Notes under the pieces: model-generated
Databases searched by the model: none
What the model saw: only the letters and a program-made list of their open reading frames with translations
Told to the model about the DNA's origin: nothing
Translations under genes and position numbers: made by a program
Shown here: positions 23,061 to 35,479 of the stretch, in pieces
How the letters are laid out: every line of letters begins with the position of its first letter
How positions within the stretch are numbered: the stretch's first letter is position 1
Source: Plectrocnemia conspersa
Lineage: Eukaryota; Arthropoda; Insecta; Trichoptera; Polycentropodidae
Length of the DNA: 64,000 nt
Assembly: GCA_009617715.1 (NCBI GenBank)
Contig: VTFK01000139.1
Coordinates: 62,001 to 126,000, forward strand
Reading direction: 5' to 3'

Positions 23061-26050
23061 TAGAAGCTAATATAGCGATTCGTTATGAAGACTCACTCCT
23101 TTGATTAGTGGTTTCTATATGTTGTAATATTTAAATTAAGCCATACATTTACTACTTCATCTTATCAAGCCAGGGAAGTGCAAAAAAGATTTTTTTTGTT
23201 ACCCATGTTATAAATGAATGAAAGTATTTTTAGGAGTAGTTAAATCTAAGGAAGTTTGTCTAAATGCTTCGTATTGTTTGAAATACAAAATATTTATAAA
23301 TAGTCAAATGGATAATTTGTCAATAATGATGGCCACTCAAAATTCAATAATGGCCGAAACTTGATCTGCCTGTTTATTTAATCTGACTCTTTAGTACTTA
23401 AATATTTTAGTGAAATTCGCAAGCATAAAATAATATTAAACAATATAAAACAGCATAAACTTACCAATGAAGCATTTAGTTTGACTTTGAATGAATTAAC
23501 AACTATCAGATAAGCTGACTAAACAAAGTTCAAAGATACTAAACATGACAAATAGTTTTTATGTAATTGAAATGTAATAAAAACAATGCAAAATCAAACG
23601 AAAAAATCAATACGCTACAAATTTCTACAGAACATAATTAACGGTGCTGGAATTTTAACAATAAAGGGGATATTGATATAAATATTTAATATATTGAAGT
23701 CATAATTGCCGTGGTATTCGAATGATTTGTGTTTGCTAATAAATAAAAACAGTGAAAAATGCGAGCGGTACTCGAATTATTTTTATTGTTAATTAATTGA
23801 AATATTAATAATAATGTCAATACTATTAATACAAGTATTGGCGGTTTTATTATATTATTACCGTTATTAAAATCCTAGTGATATTGCAATTACGATTTAA
23901 ATTGCAGTTTCTTAAGGTAAATTGTTGATGTTATTGAAAAACTGAAACTCTGGTTGATTAGACATCTTTCTGAAATTTGCATTTATTACTTAACAAATAT
24001 ATTTAGAGTTAGCTTAACTCATGAATATTTCACAACAAATTGTAAAAGTCAAAAAAATATGTCTTTGTACTTTTATAAAGTTCAACTCGCTCATTTTTGT
24101 AGGGGGTGAACTAGAGTTTCGAGCGTAAAAAGTAAATTCTTATGGATATTGGATAAACTGTTTAAAATGGGCTTAATATATTTTAAGTAATATTCGTTGT
24201 ATTAAAAACTATTTTTTCGTTATTTGCTTACCGTTTGAAAAATAAAAGATGGCAATGTTAATTTTTACTTAAAAGAAAGCTTTCGCCCTGATTGGTTGCG
24301 TGTTTTCCTAAGCCGTTATTCGTCTTGTTAATTATTTATTTAGTTTTAATAATTTATTTACATTTTACAAATGCAAAAAACCGCAATTAATATAAAGGTC
24401 AAAGATCATAAACAGGGAACAGAAGAGTCAAGGATGTGGGACTTGAAGGCTACAAAGCTTTATAAATAAAAGTTTATAATGTGTGCTTTTGACTTTAAAA
24501 CAATATGTGCTTTGTCGTTTTGTGCTTTAATTATATTTAAATTTTGAATTGTTTTTATTTATCAAATATTTGTGACTTGGCAAAATATTTTTATGATATG
24601 TTTCAAGTTATTATTTATATTCCCTAATCTATTGTATATGTTGCTCATTATGATGAAAATTTAAGTTAAGTATAGAAAATGTACTGTCATTTATTTAAGA
24701 TGACTTGTTGTTAAAAAAAATACGTTTAGTTTAATACATTATGTATAATACTACTAAACTCATTTCTTTAAAGTTTGTCTGCATCTTCGAAATTGAACTT
24801 GACAACATTTTTTAAAGTTTTATGTCTTTGAATCACAATATATTTAAGACAGTAAGCACTTGTTCATATGGCTGTATCGTCAGTATATATCATTACACAA
24901 TAAACTCATATTGTCTAAAAAACTTCTGCAAACTTAATAAGTATTTAGGGAAGCAACATAAATTTTATTAAACAACATACATACGATTGTATTAGACGAA
25001 ATCCATAGCTTTAATTTTTTTTTTCACATATACATTTTTTTTGTAAATTTATCAGAGATTTATTTAAATGACACGCTAGAGTTTTACTTTTTTAAAACTA
25101 TCTTTTACAATAATCATCATATCTTTTACAGCGGTAATTTGACCATGTGGTTATATCCTACTTGCCCAATTAATGTTTCTTCCGTTTATTATTGCTAGTA
25201 AAAAAGTTATTATAATTTTAAATTATTTCTTTTCGCAGATGACAATAAATTATTCCTTAAAATAGATATCATTGAGAATTATTTATAAGTTTAATTTGAT
25301 TTTACGCGTAATTCTACGTTTATAGATGGTCATTCTATTGTAGTTAGCATCAAAAAATATCATACAATGTCATATACAAGCGCATAGCTTGGACTGGAGA
25401 ATATGCTTTGTAGTGTTTACGATGGTATTGCAAGCATGACTGGATATCGCTTTAGTGTAGTAGCAAAAATTAAAACTGTTGCTCATCCAGAAATATTGAA
25501 CACTCGCAATATGATCCCATAAGAGGACCTAGCTGCAAATAAGCACTTTCCTGAAAAGTAAACGAAGTTAAAATCATAAACAAAATTTTAAGTCCAGCCG
25601 TGAACTCTAAGATTTTGACCAGAATAGGGACTAGTAACTTTAAAATTTCGCTCTACATTCAAAAGTGCGTTGGTTAAAGGTTTTTTCACGATTAGATAAA
25701 CTGAGAAAAGAAATAAACTAAGAATATCTGTGAGACCAAATTTCAGCCATGTTAGAGCCTTTGTTAGATGATGAATGAATGGCTATTTTTTGGCTTATCT
25801 TTTTCTATGAAATTTTCACAAATATTTTTACATTGAAATATAAGATAGATGCGTTTAAAAAAGCTGGTCCTTGGGATAGTCGCGTTTAAGAAGAACACAT
25901 AGATATTTCACTTTTAGAAGAATTTTAAATTGCCGCCGAAGTAAAAAAAAAATTAAAGTTTAAAACATTATACATTCAAAAAAATATATTGATTATTGGC
26001 ATTAAAACTATTACTGTTGCAGTGCACATTTTACTTTTAAGCCAGGTCAA
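23061..26050. other. AT-rich gene-less spacer
   Basis: No gene is recognised. At 25380-25560 a plus-strand frame reads WTGEYALCSVYDGIASMTGY and on to a stop; its codon use is more protein-like than its surroundings, but I cannot assign it to a family. It may be a decayed pseudogene or chance. Confidence 0.45.
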
Positions 26051-26059
26051 AGTAACTTT

Positions 26060-26475
26060 TGTCATTCGATGTTTCAATCACGCAAAAGTTCAACCCTTTC
26101 CACCCACACCACTCTAACACCATTCAATAAACTATCGCCCTATTCACACCCGACGTGACATATTATTTGTGTCAATGGCAAAATTTCGCGCATATTCCGA
26201 GCTTTGTAAAATTTGATTGCGATAATGGTTCGGCTAATTATAATTTATGGTCCAACACTCGTGTAACGGTTAAATGCTGTTTGTATCATTGGCGATAATC
26301 CCAACTCTGGCTCGGCGGGGATGGGATTTGAAAACTACACAACACCCCAACCCCTCGGCCATTGACGATAATACAATATTGTCAGAATATGGGACAACGC
26401 CGAAAGTGGATTTTATGCAATATGTACACGGGGTGAAATTTGATTTTGGCGTAGGTGTCAGCCTCGTTTAAAACA
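26060..26475. promoter_or_regulatory. Candidate regulatory island
   Basis: GC-richer non-coding block with ACTATCGCCC, GTGTCAATGGC, GGCTAATTATAATTTATGG and ATTGACGATAATACAATATTG words. These are rich in homeodomain-type TAAT/ATTA and Sox-type ACAAT cores. The 65-codon frame at 26274 lacks any domain. The block is sharply bounded by AT-rich sequence at about 26480. Confidence 0.4.
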
Positions 26476-26950
26476 GTTTTAATTTTATATGAAAACATAT
26501 CAGTGTCAACTAAATTTATTCAACAACCATTATTTGTTTATATTATAGTTATATAATTTACTTCTTTATTGTCTCTTTTCTCTTTGAAATTTGGCAATAA
26601 TGATAACATTTTTAATTTTTAATGCAACTATTACAAGTCCAGCAAGTTTCTAAGCCAGAATATGCGTCTTTTTCCTGCACTATAATTTCATTGGAAAATA
26701 TTTAAAAAATAATTTGTATTGATCTGAAGTTTTTTTTTAATATCAAATATTTTGTTATTCGTTGACGATCCACCCATCATATTTTTAACGCTTATCTGAA
26801 GCACCACATTTCAAATACGTAGCATCGAATAATGCACATTTTTTATCGTATACAAGAATTACTCGCTATCTGTATTCTAGTTTTATGTTTTGTCAAGTAA
26901 TCCCACTTATCGTTTAACCACTATTCCAATAACTTTTATTAGTAAATCAT

Positions 26951-27181
26951 TTAACCCTTGAAACGCGAAAATCAACTAAAGTCGCCCAATTGATTTTTTG
27001 TATCTCTTTACGCAAAAATCGGTATTAAAAAAGTTTTCAAGAAAATTTTTTTTTTAATAAACATAAAATATCATTTTAAGTTAATAAAAATCAAAACATT
27101 TTAACACGGCATTAAGGTGAAATTTTCATTAAAAAAAAATCAAAATAAAATTATTTTTGATTAACGCGTCCAAGGGGTTAA
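26951..27181. mobile_element. piggyBac-like MITE (TTAA target duplication)
   Basis: The element is bounded by TTAA at 26951-26954 and TTAA at 27178-27181. The ends are inverted: TTAACCCTTGAAACGCG on the left matches TTAACCCCTTGGACGCG read from the right. CCC next to a duplicated TTAA is the hallmark of the piggyBac superfamily, and a length of about 230 bases with no coding sequence makes it non-autonomous. The interior is AT-rich. Its end resembles but differs from the 42-kb copy, so these are two families or two ages. Confidence 0.75.
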
Positions 27182-27184
27182 ATT

Positions 27185-28250
27185 TCATTGTTATTTATTT
27201 TTACTGCTGTTGAGTTGTTGTGTTAAAAAATTAGACTTTTTTTTCATAATATATATTTTAAAAAGTCTTTCTTTGCTGGCTGTTATTATTCTAACGATAC
27301 ATTTTTAACATAGAAGATATAATGCGGCCCATATATTTAATAAAGCAACGCTACTGGCCTGTAATTTAGCACACTTTTTAAAAATCGGGTTCGAGCATTT
27401 TCACAACTCTGAAAAATAAGATGATCTCAAAATTAACTTTAATATAAACCAAAGAGAGTGCTAAAGACCAGACATGCATCCTTTTAGAACCTAATTTGCT
27501 AAATTTAACTTATATAAAAATATTTATTTTTTATTTTTTAAATATCCAATTTTTAACGATACTTATTTTTCTAACTTATAACCTTTTTAATGCCGCGAGA
27601 GCATTTTATCGCTCGATTCGATCACGGCGCTAGTGAATTGTTTCTCTTTCACAAGATACTATTATTTACGCTTAAAAAATAATAAAATATCTAAATTAAA
27701 TGATACGGGCTGGACCAGCTCCTCGTAGCTAACATTAAGCGGGTCAATGTGTAATGTAAGCGTATTAAGGGATTTAAGAAATAAACTTAATAAACTGTAT
27801 ATAATTGTATTATAATATTAGTTAGTATACAAAACTTGTTTTTTAGAAAAATTCAATTATATAATATTGTTTCAAAAAAAATATTGCTTAAATAAATATG
27901 ATTTAAGCTTTTGCCGTCTCTTCTTGACATATTGTTCTTTAATTATATTGTATATTTTAATACTTTTCAAAAGACTTTTTTATAATAAAAAAAAAACACT
28001 ATTTATGTGCTCATATAAATATTTATTAGGCAAAGCTTGTTTACTTAAAAGCTCTTAAACTTTATTATTATATAAATTTAAAGCAATAAAGAACTGGTAG
28101 AAGCAGCAATAAATATTTTTAATAAAATTACACAGCTCGTCTAAGTTTAACTCTCACATATAAAATCATTTTATTAGTATTATTATTAATAATCGCAATG
28201 AATTTTACTATTAGTGCTTCCATTACAATTTAAGATATTGAAAAACTTGT
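27185..28250. other. AT-rich gene-less spacer
   Basis: AT-rich without genes. A short GC-richer piece at 27590-27760 carries CGAGAGCATTTTATCGCTCG, a small hairpin. Confidence 0.5.
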
Positions 28251-28254
28251 TGAC

Positions 28255-28620
28255 ATTCAAGGGTTCTTCATACAAGCAAACTTTTACCGAGCGAGCATAA
28301 TAGGATCAGGAATATTTTCCACCAAATATCTATGTACGTATATGTAGACTCTATCGTCCAGATTACATCTCAGACACTCTTTTCATGCTCGCCAAATTTT
28401 AGCTGAGGGCGCAACATTCGCGTGTCACGGGATTTTTAGATTTTTTACTTGGCTCGCGTCGGATTAGGCGAAAAGTTTCTTTCTCTTTTGTGTATATTAT
28501 TGCTCCACATCTCTTAGGAGATGCGAGTTGGCAATTTATAGTTTGCTAACACTTCTAAAGAATGTGACACACAAGTCAAAATTATTAAAAGGGACAGCAC
28601 GTGGAAGGAATAAAAGATGT
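28255..28620. promoter_or_regulatory. Candidate regulatory island
   Basis: GC-richer complex block with CCGAGCGAGCATAATAGG, TTGGCTCGCGTCGGATTAGG and a CATCTC-TTAG-GAGATG hairpin near 28507. There is no reading frame. Function is inferred from composition. Confidence 0.35.
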
Positions 28621-28969
28621 ATTTGTGGATAGTGGTTTTGTGAGGTGCTATGCGTTAGATATATAATAAAATATTTAAATCAAAGAAATGAAATAAATAT
28701 TTGTCTAAGGTGCGCGATAGTGGCAAGCACTTTATTTTGAATATAAATCAAACATATTACAAGTGTGCATCTAGATAGTTTACACCCGATCTATTTTATC
28801 TACTACTTCACTGTTCACTTTGGAGAGTTGCTGCCAAAATTTTTCTAGATAATTTGTTTTATTCTAATTAATTTTATAAACCCACCTCTCGTTGACATAA
28901 ATTTTGTGGTAATGTTATTATTGGAGAACCCAAATACGATAATTATAACTACTACATTCTATTATTATG

Positions 28970-29335
28970 AACACGCTCGCCAGTTACATTAGTGTCTAAA
29001 CGAGCGTCTAAAGCGTATCCCTCGCAGTTTACGCATGGTCACCCCGATGTGGGAATCAAAGGCATGAGCGAGATAGAGGCTCGGATAATTAATGTTATAC
29101 GTGATATGGCGCCACCAGGTCCGAATTCGGCGGCCAGATTCATATCGCGAGCGCCCGGGACTGTAAATCAGGCGAGATAATAAGACGGGCGTATGGGTAG
29201 ATGGCGATAGATGACACAGAATAGCAACGGATGCACCCAATGATATAATAAACAATGAGTGTCCTTAAATGAAGCCTCAATTAGCTGGAGTGCATTACAC
29301 AATGTCAGAGTCAGATAACACTGGTTAGCATCAAA
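28970..29335. promoter_or_regulatory. Candidate regulatory island with duplicated core (copy A)
   Basis: GC-richer block ending in a core at 29229-29288 that is repeated almost collinearly at 31397-31457. The core starts GGATGCACCC; 22 bases after its first base a 38-base segment begins that matches copy B at 33 of 38 positions. This segment ends in TCAATTAGCTGG, a homeodomain-type site. Open frames on both strands here (28992-29180 plus, 28989-29255 minus) are mutually overlapping and show no domain. Confidence 0.5.
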
Positions 29336-29339
29336 CATG

Positions 29340-31365
29340 TTTTAGTAATAGATTAATTCATTTTGACATTGAGGTGATTATATACAACAAGTGTAAACAA
29401 TTGTTTTAATTTACAAAATATGTTATCAAATACATATACATATTCAACATTAAATTTGTAATGAATTTCATAGGAGGTTTATCTTAGATTGTAATTATGA
29501 GGAGATCACAACTATGTATATATTCAGACCTAACGAAAATTATTTTACATTCTGGCTAGAGAAGCAGTTTAATGTTTGCAGGAGTAATTCAGTTTTCATT
29601 AACGGATTGGTTTTCAATGTCATGAAATGTCGCACAATTTCATTCTCAAGGTTATCAATGCTGGCAGAATATAGAAGTCTACTATCTCGGTAGATATATT
29701 CTTTACAGATTTTTCTCAATTTAGCTGGTATATTTCAGAGACTCACAGTATATAAATAATGATGTTCGGTTTTATATTGAAAAAGTGCATCACTTTAAAA
29801 ATATTTTAATAAAAATAAATATATTTTTATTAATTTTATTTTCATTGCCTCTGGTTTATATATAATTTAATTTTGAGATTCTCCTTTTTTCCAGAATTAT
29901 GGGTGACAGTCGCGCATTGATAATTAAAGGCCAGTAGCGTTGCTTTAAGCACCTGCAAAAAGTATTTAAAATTATATTAAATAAGTAACCTAATTAATAT
30001 GCCCTTTGGAATGTATGCTTGTATTTAAATGTGAGATTTTTAATTGTAAAATATTTTAATAACATTTTATTTAATTGATAGTATTTTAAGGCTAATATGC
30101 ATTTTTTAAGATAAGTAAAATATGTGTATTATATATTTTTATTTAACCTTTATTTTAAATGGCTTGTAATTTAAAAATAAAATAGTATTTTTTAGTGTTA
30201 CTGAACACCGGATAGGTATTTGTCTACACAGTGAATGTGTCTTGATTTGAAATTATCGTAGGTGAATTATTATTTTTTTGATACTGCACTTTGATGACAT
30301 TAAACAATCGGTCGGGCAAAAAAATGAAAGTCTTTGAAAACTATCAAAATATTTTTATTTTTCAATAAAGCAATGAAAAAAAAAAATATACAAATATAAC
30401 TTAACTTGAATTAGTATAGGAAAAATAATCTGTAGCGTAGTTAAATTTCCCGATGAATATTCTATCAGCCATTTCAGACACATTCCAATTAAAATTGAAT
30501 TGCAATTCTATCCGCTCCAACCCTCTGCAATCAGTCGTAGCATTTTAATTTTACGCAAATAAATTTGTTTCAATATGTAAAAAAATGCATCTGGTTTGAA
30601 TTTTTCTTATGTTCATACTATGTCCACGGGAAAATTTTATTTGTCTAATCTTGAATGTGATGGTCTTTTAATTACTGTAAAATTATAAATTTTGATCCAT
30701 CGGGAGTAGTAGGCTGTTTAATCGGGCAACTTTAGCATTGGCTGATTTTTTTGGCATTCAAAGGACAAAGTAAAATGATCAGCCAATGATCTACACATCC
30801 CTCAAGCATTTTCTTTAAGGTTTGGCACAAATTCTTTAAAATATATAGCATTTATAACATTAAACGATTTATCAAAATCAACTATGAATATTTGCAAAGA
30901 AATTAAAAAATATTTTTTTAATTAAACTGTGTAATTTTAATCAAATATAATTAAATTAATAAATAATACATGTATCATATAACTATATAATTGTAATTTT
31001 TGTTGTCATTTAACATGAATTCTATTTTTCTTATTTCTTTTTTTAAAACCTAATAATTTGTATTTTTTATACTTTTCTAAATGCATACATATTAAATTTT
31101 TAATTTTAATGTATTAAATTGTAACCAACAAAAGTTATTTACATTTTTTTTACATTATGTTTTAACGATAATCCTAAAGCATTTTTTTTAATATATTTAA
31201 TTGAGGATTATTAAAAACTATAATTTAAAATAAAATTTACTTAAATCAATTAAATTTATTATCATTATATTTATCGTAAATCATAATTTAGAATTACACA
31301 AATTTCATATATTTTTTAAAATAAAAATGGGGTTAGATTTGATTGAAAGGCAATGATCTATCGCG
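29340..31365. other. AT-rich gene-less spacer
   Basis: Mostly AT-rich. Slightly more complex at 30420-30560. No gene, repeat or splice signal was recognised. Confidence 0.5.
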
Positions 31366-31369
31366 CTGG

Positions 31370-31745
31370 TTAACGACTGCTTCCATCGGCAGCAGTGGAT
31401 GCATCCCTCGAGTTCTTCGAACAATGACCGTCCTTAAATCAAGTCTCAATTAGCCGGTTCGCGGAGCATAGAGCTGGACTCGGATAATGGCCGGTGCGAA
31501 AATGACACTAATCATTTGTGATGGCACAAACGCCATCACGGTGATATGTACCTAGAGACAAAAGGGTCGACCCGCAAGCGAGGGTAGGGTGTATGCTACC
31601 ACGGACAGGTTGCGGTCGGTAGGCAAACGAATTGTGGTGACGGTGGATGTAAATTGGAAGGGGTATTGTCGTAGTCGTGGAACAGATCCATCATAAAAAT
31701 ATAATAACTAGCACCTAACTAACTTGATTTGCGGCACCCGTGATC
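31370..31745. promoter_or_regulatory. Candidate regulatory island with duplicated core (copy B)
   Basis: GC-richer island. Its core at 31397-31457 is the counterpart of 29229-29288 and ends TCAATTAGCCGG. Further in, GTGATGGC-ACAAAC-GCCATCAC (about 31518-31539) is a perfect 8-bp hairpin, and ATCCATCATAAAAA holds a posterior-homeodomain-like TCATAAA word. No reading frame is present. It runs directly into a TATA/initiator pair at 31752-31780. Confidence 0.5.
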
Positions 31746-31751
31746 AAGGGT

Positions 31752-31782
31752 TATATATACCTGGCTCCCGAGGGATCAGTAA
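31752..31782 (+). promoter_or_regulatory. Core-promoter-like TATA plus initiator
   Basis: TATATATA at 31752-31759 is followed 26 bases later (T to +1 A) by TCAGTA at 31776-31781, a close match to the insect initiator. The spacing is slightly short of the usual 28-31. If used, it would start a plus-strand transcript at about 31778 directly downstream of a candidate enhancer. No coding region follows within 5 kb, so it would be an enhancer RNA, a non-coding RNA or an alternative promoter. Confidence 0.3.
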
Positions 31783-31850
31783 AATATATTTTAATACAAG
31801 CGAATGTGTATGAAATTTTCCTGTAAATTTTATTTAGAACAATAGTCGTG

Positions 31851-31912
31851 TGATAACTAACTAACTAACTACCTACAGCTGCGTTGAATGTCTAGTTAGT
31901 TAGTTAGTTAAC
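31851..31912. repeat. Inverted TAAC/GTTA tetranucleotide repeat
   Basis: Four or so TAAC units (TAACTAACTAACTAAC) are followed after about 25 bases by the complementary GTTAGTTAGTTAGTTA run. The two form a strong hairpin around CTACAGCTGCGTTGAATG. Confidence 0.8.
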
Positions 31913-31914
31913 AA

Positions 31915-32388
31915 TAAAAAAGCTTTAATAACAGAAATATTGTTGCAAACGACCAACTAATTATTACATGAGTTGCAAAAACAAAATTAATAATGATCCT
32001 CGAGCGTTTTAAAAATTCGTTAATATTTAACGTGCTGCTCAGTGATAATCTTCGATTGAAAAAACTTTGGACGCCTCGCAAAATATTTCTGATAGCTTTG
32101 CGCAATATTTTTGGAAAATCTTTTTCGTCTTTCGCTCAGTTGCTTTCTTTTTCTTGTACTTTGTTTGTCTTCGGTATTGACCATTGAGAAAACTGAGTGC
32201 TCTTTGAAAAGGTTCGCAATTTAATTTCGAAGGGTTGTGAAATCAGTCTCGTTATTTCTTTAAAACATATTACTGATCTAATTCTTAAGATGTTATCATA
32301 ATTTATTATTATTGGAAATGCACAAAAGTTACCTAAATTAATAAAATGAGAGACAAATTGTGCTTTATAAATTATAGACTAGTCAGCT
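31915..32388. other. Gene-less spacer
   Basis: Nothing recognised. The opposing frames at 31908-32105 (minus) and 31993-32187 (plus) are overlapping composition artefacts. Confidence 0.45.
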
Positions 32389-32389
32389 C

Positions 32390-32580
32390 TTGTTAACATC
32401 TTTAATCGCTTTCAGCGAATTTTGTTTGTCCGTTCATTTCACTACTACTAAAATACTGTCTTTTAATAAAACAATGACAAAATATCTTCATGCTGGTATA
32501 CAAATAGATTTTGAAAAGGCCTTCGACAAATTTTGTCATGGATTATTATTTAAAAAAAACGGCGGATCTTGGTAACCTAA
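32390..32580 (+). pseudogene. LINE reverse transcriptase fragment
   Basis: The plus-strand frame contains IDFEKAFDKFCHGLLFKK. This is a clear match to the non-LTR reverse-transcriptase motif LDIEKAFDKVWHDGLLFKL, whose first aspartate is the catalytic metal ligand. The sequence before it reads FCLSVHFTTTKILSFNKTMT, equivalent to the FGFR..HST motif that precedes it in jockey-type elements. A stop follows GGSW, and no YADD or endonuclease region is found. This is a roughly 60-residue relic in the opposite orientation to the relic at 13.5-14.1 kb. Confidence 0.75.
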
Positions 32581-32584
32581 ATGT

Positions 32585-34185
32585 AACTCGATTTTTCTCG
32601 AATTATGATAGCGATCGTAGACATTTCTTAACATATTGCGGCTGATTGTCAAAATAACCCAATGTCCAACCATGGCCCTCTACGCGTTAATTACTTATTA
32701 TATTGTTATAAATTATGTTACAACACTTTTTATTGACCATTTTATAATTGCATAATACACTAATGGCATAAGTTAGTAGTAAATATCTATAATTATATGA
32801 TTTTATATTTTAATCTATCAATATAGTTCAGTTTTTTTTTATTTTTCTATTTTTACGGATAAATACAGTAATGAAAAATGTAAATAAAATAAAATTATAT
32901 CGGGCATAGTAACATATATGATATTAATTTACAAAAAACTAAAAACATACTTTTATTACAATAATATAAATATTTAAATTTTAATGTTGTACATACATAA
33001 ATAAATTATTAAAAAGCACTAACAATAATTTGGAAATGAACTTTTTCGTAAAAAAAGAGAGGCTTCAAAAGTAAAATATATAAATAAACTACCACAAACT
33101 ACTGCGAACCATGGACGCATAAGAAAGCTTGTGTAAAATATAAAAATTGTCGCAAAGAAAACGTATTTAAATTTGTATATATTATATTCTATTTACACTT
33201 ATTTAAAAAATCACTATATTCGTTTAAGATAAATAGTTATCTTATAAAATCCGCAAATAAACACTTATCCAACAAAAATAACTGGCTTTCGAATTAACTC
33301 CAAAATATCATTAATTACTTCAATTTGACGAGTACCGTCCGATAGTGTCAGGCAAACGCCGAAACAAGGGAAACGTTAAATTAAAGATAAAAAAATGTAT
33401 AAGCCCTAAAACACCCTAAATATAGAGGTATAATAGTATCAGTCTCTCATAAATCTTACGGACTTTAACCGCACAAACTCAAGGATGAGTCTCGATAATT
33501 ACTTTTGTCATTAATTATCCCCTGTGTCCACAGTGCGGTTCGGTTTTTGGTTTTAAAAGAGATGATTAAATTTCTTATTCGACAACAACATTAAAAACAA
33601 TAAGAATACACGATAACCAATCAGATACTGGGAGATTCATTATTATGTTTACGTTCAAGAAATCCAAATAGGTATTGTTATAAGGTTTTATATATTTAAT
33701 AACAATTATAAGTGAATTTAAATTAAGTAGAAAAAACCCAAAAAACTTCAAAATAATCGCGACATAAAATTCAAAACTTTAATTTTAAAATAAAGTATCT
33801 AATAGAAACTGACTTGTGTTATGTGTTATGTTTAGTTATTTTGTACAGAGTCCAGATAATTAGCCAGGTATTTATTAATGACATTATATCATTTAGTAAA
33901 ATATACGAAAAAATAATCATCATGCGTTTTAAATATTCTTTGGAGAATAAAATTATTAGGGAACAGTTTGTCCATTTAGCAAAACAATTAGTTAATAGTT
34001 TGATGATGCTTCTATGTGCTATTTTTAATATAAAAAAGAGTATTAGTTTTTAAGTTTTAATATTCCAATAGCCCGCTTTTCACATTGTCTATTTGATTTT
34101 CTTCTAAAGAATAAATGTTTGAAAAAATACAGAATAAACAGAATGGTTACCTTGGAATTATAGATAATATAGCGCTTTTATTTGT
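32585..34185. other. AT-rich gene-less spacer
   Basis: AT-rich with no gene. The segment 33420-33540 is slightly more complex (GTCTCGATAATTACTTTTGTCATTAATTATCC) and may be a small regulatory piece. The 79-codon frame at 33814 has no domain. Confidence 0.45.
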
Positions 34186-34189
34186 TGGA

Positions 34190-34515
34190 TTAGTATATAC
34201 ACAATTCAAGGCGTAATAAATGAAAGTAGCATTGAATGTAGAAAAATCGTTTAAGCGGCGTTTCGTTTCGTTTCGCTTTCGTTCTGGATATGTTGAATGT
34301 TTAATAGAAAATTAGGCACGATGTAGATCGAGTGCCAGGAGTGATGAATCACTGCAATTTCATTAGTACAATGTATATTTGCCAAGTGCTACCATCTATG
34401 TTTGTATATTACTTTTCACCCCTTTGGCATATACGATGCATGTGTAATTAGGACCGTGTGTAATTTACTCAATTAACGCGAGAAGAACAGTTTTAAGATA
34501 GTCTGAAATTCAATT
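34190..34515. promoter_or_regulatory. Candidate regulatory island
   Basis: Complex, GC-richer block with GGCGTAATAAATG, TTTCGTTTCGTTTCG, ATCGAGTGCCAGG, a GATGAATCAC word and TGTGTAATTTACTCAATTAACG. It is rich in AATTA and AATAAA cores and contains no reading frame. The enhancer role is inferred. Confidence 0.35.
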
Positions 34516-34519
34516 TTGG

Positions 34520-35195
34520 TATTATAATATTAAGTGAAACAGTTAATTGTCAAAAAAAACGGGAAAATTCAGTACACAGTATTATTATACATATGTATGT
34601 ATATCACACATCAGCATTGTTTTAAAATAATAAATAAATTAATTATGTGCTGGTATTCTTTATTGAAATCTTGTAAAATATGGTTGAAATTTTAAATAAA
34701 TTATTTATTAAAAAAAAAACAATATGGACCTCTAGAATTTTTTTTCTGATTTTTGCAACAAAATTAGAATAACTTAAATAATATGCAAAATAACAAGCTT
34801 TTATGTAACACTTAAATATTTTTCCTTGATGTTAACGAGAAATAAGTTAATGTGTCTATACATTGTTAAATCGAACTTGTTTAATTCCATGGGCAACTTT
34901 ATAGCTTATGATTTTTTTTAAAAAAATCCTATTCCATGAGATTTATAGTTTGAATTGTTTACTTGATAAAAATTCCAGCATCGTAAATTTTAAAGAGCAT
35001 TTTTTCAAATATTGTAATTTAAAGTATATATATGTATCAACGGCCTAAATTTTAAAAATTGACAATATTTTCTGGATTACCTAATATAAATGGGATATTT
35101 GAATTGATATTATAAATTATTAAAGCGACTTACATATATAATATTAAGCAGATTGACTGCATGGGAGATACAAATTAATTTACACACAAACATGC
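34520..35195. other. AT-rich gene-less spacer
   Basis: AT-rich; nothing recognised. Confidence 0.5.
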
Positions 35196-35475
35196 ATATG
35201 ATCTCTAAAGTGAGTAATGAACTCGCATATTAATTGTATGTGTATTATTGGGGAAGCTCACTTGGATCCAATTTAGTCGCATTTGGGATATAATAAGCTA
35301 ACAGTATACACGTTACAATTGTCATATCTGCAGGTGGTGACAATGGAGGCATTGGATTGCTTAGTCAACTTCATTACGATGCTCGTTACATCAGCTGCTC
35401 GTAATTAGTCAACTTGTGCGTTGTTTGCTGCCACTACAATCAGAGCCCTGCGAAGGGGGGAAGGGTGAAAAGGGC
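35195..35475. promoter_or_regulatory. Candidate regulatory island
   Basis: Complex block with GCAGGTGGTGACAATGGAGG and CATCAGCTGCTCGTAATTAG, giving two E-boxes (CAGGTG, CAGCTG) next to ATTA sites, and a repeated TTAGTCAAC word (35360 and 35406). A second AGGTGGTGAC occurs in the 38.2-kb island. No reading frame is seen. Confidence 0.4.
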
Positions 35476-35479
35476 GGCC

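Noticed and set aside
28989..29255. Opposing open frames on both strands
   Set aside because: Mutually overlapping frames over a duplicated non-coding core, with no protein motif.
35325..35345. TCTGCAG|GTGGTG and CACAG|GTGGTT (37418) as fused splice sites
   Set aside because: Donor hexamers are weak; at 35.3 kb the CAGGTG is better read as an E-box in a regulatory island.
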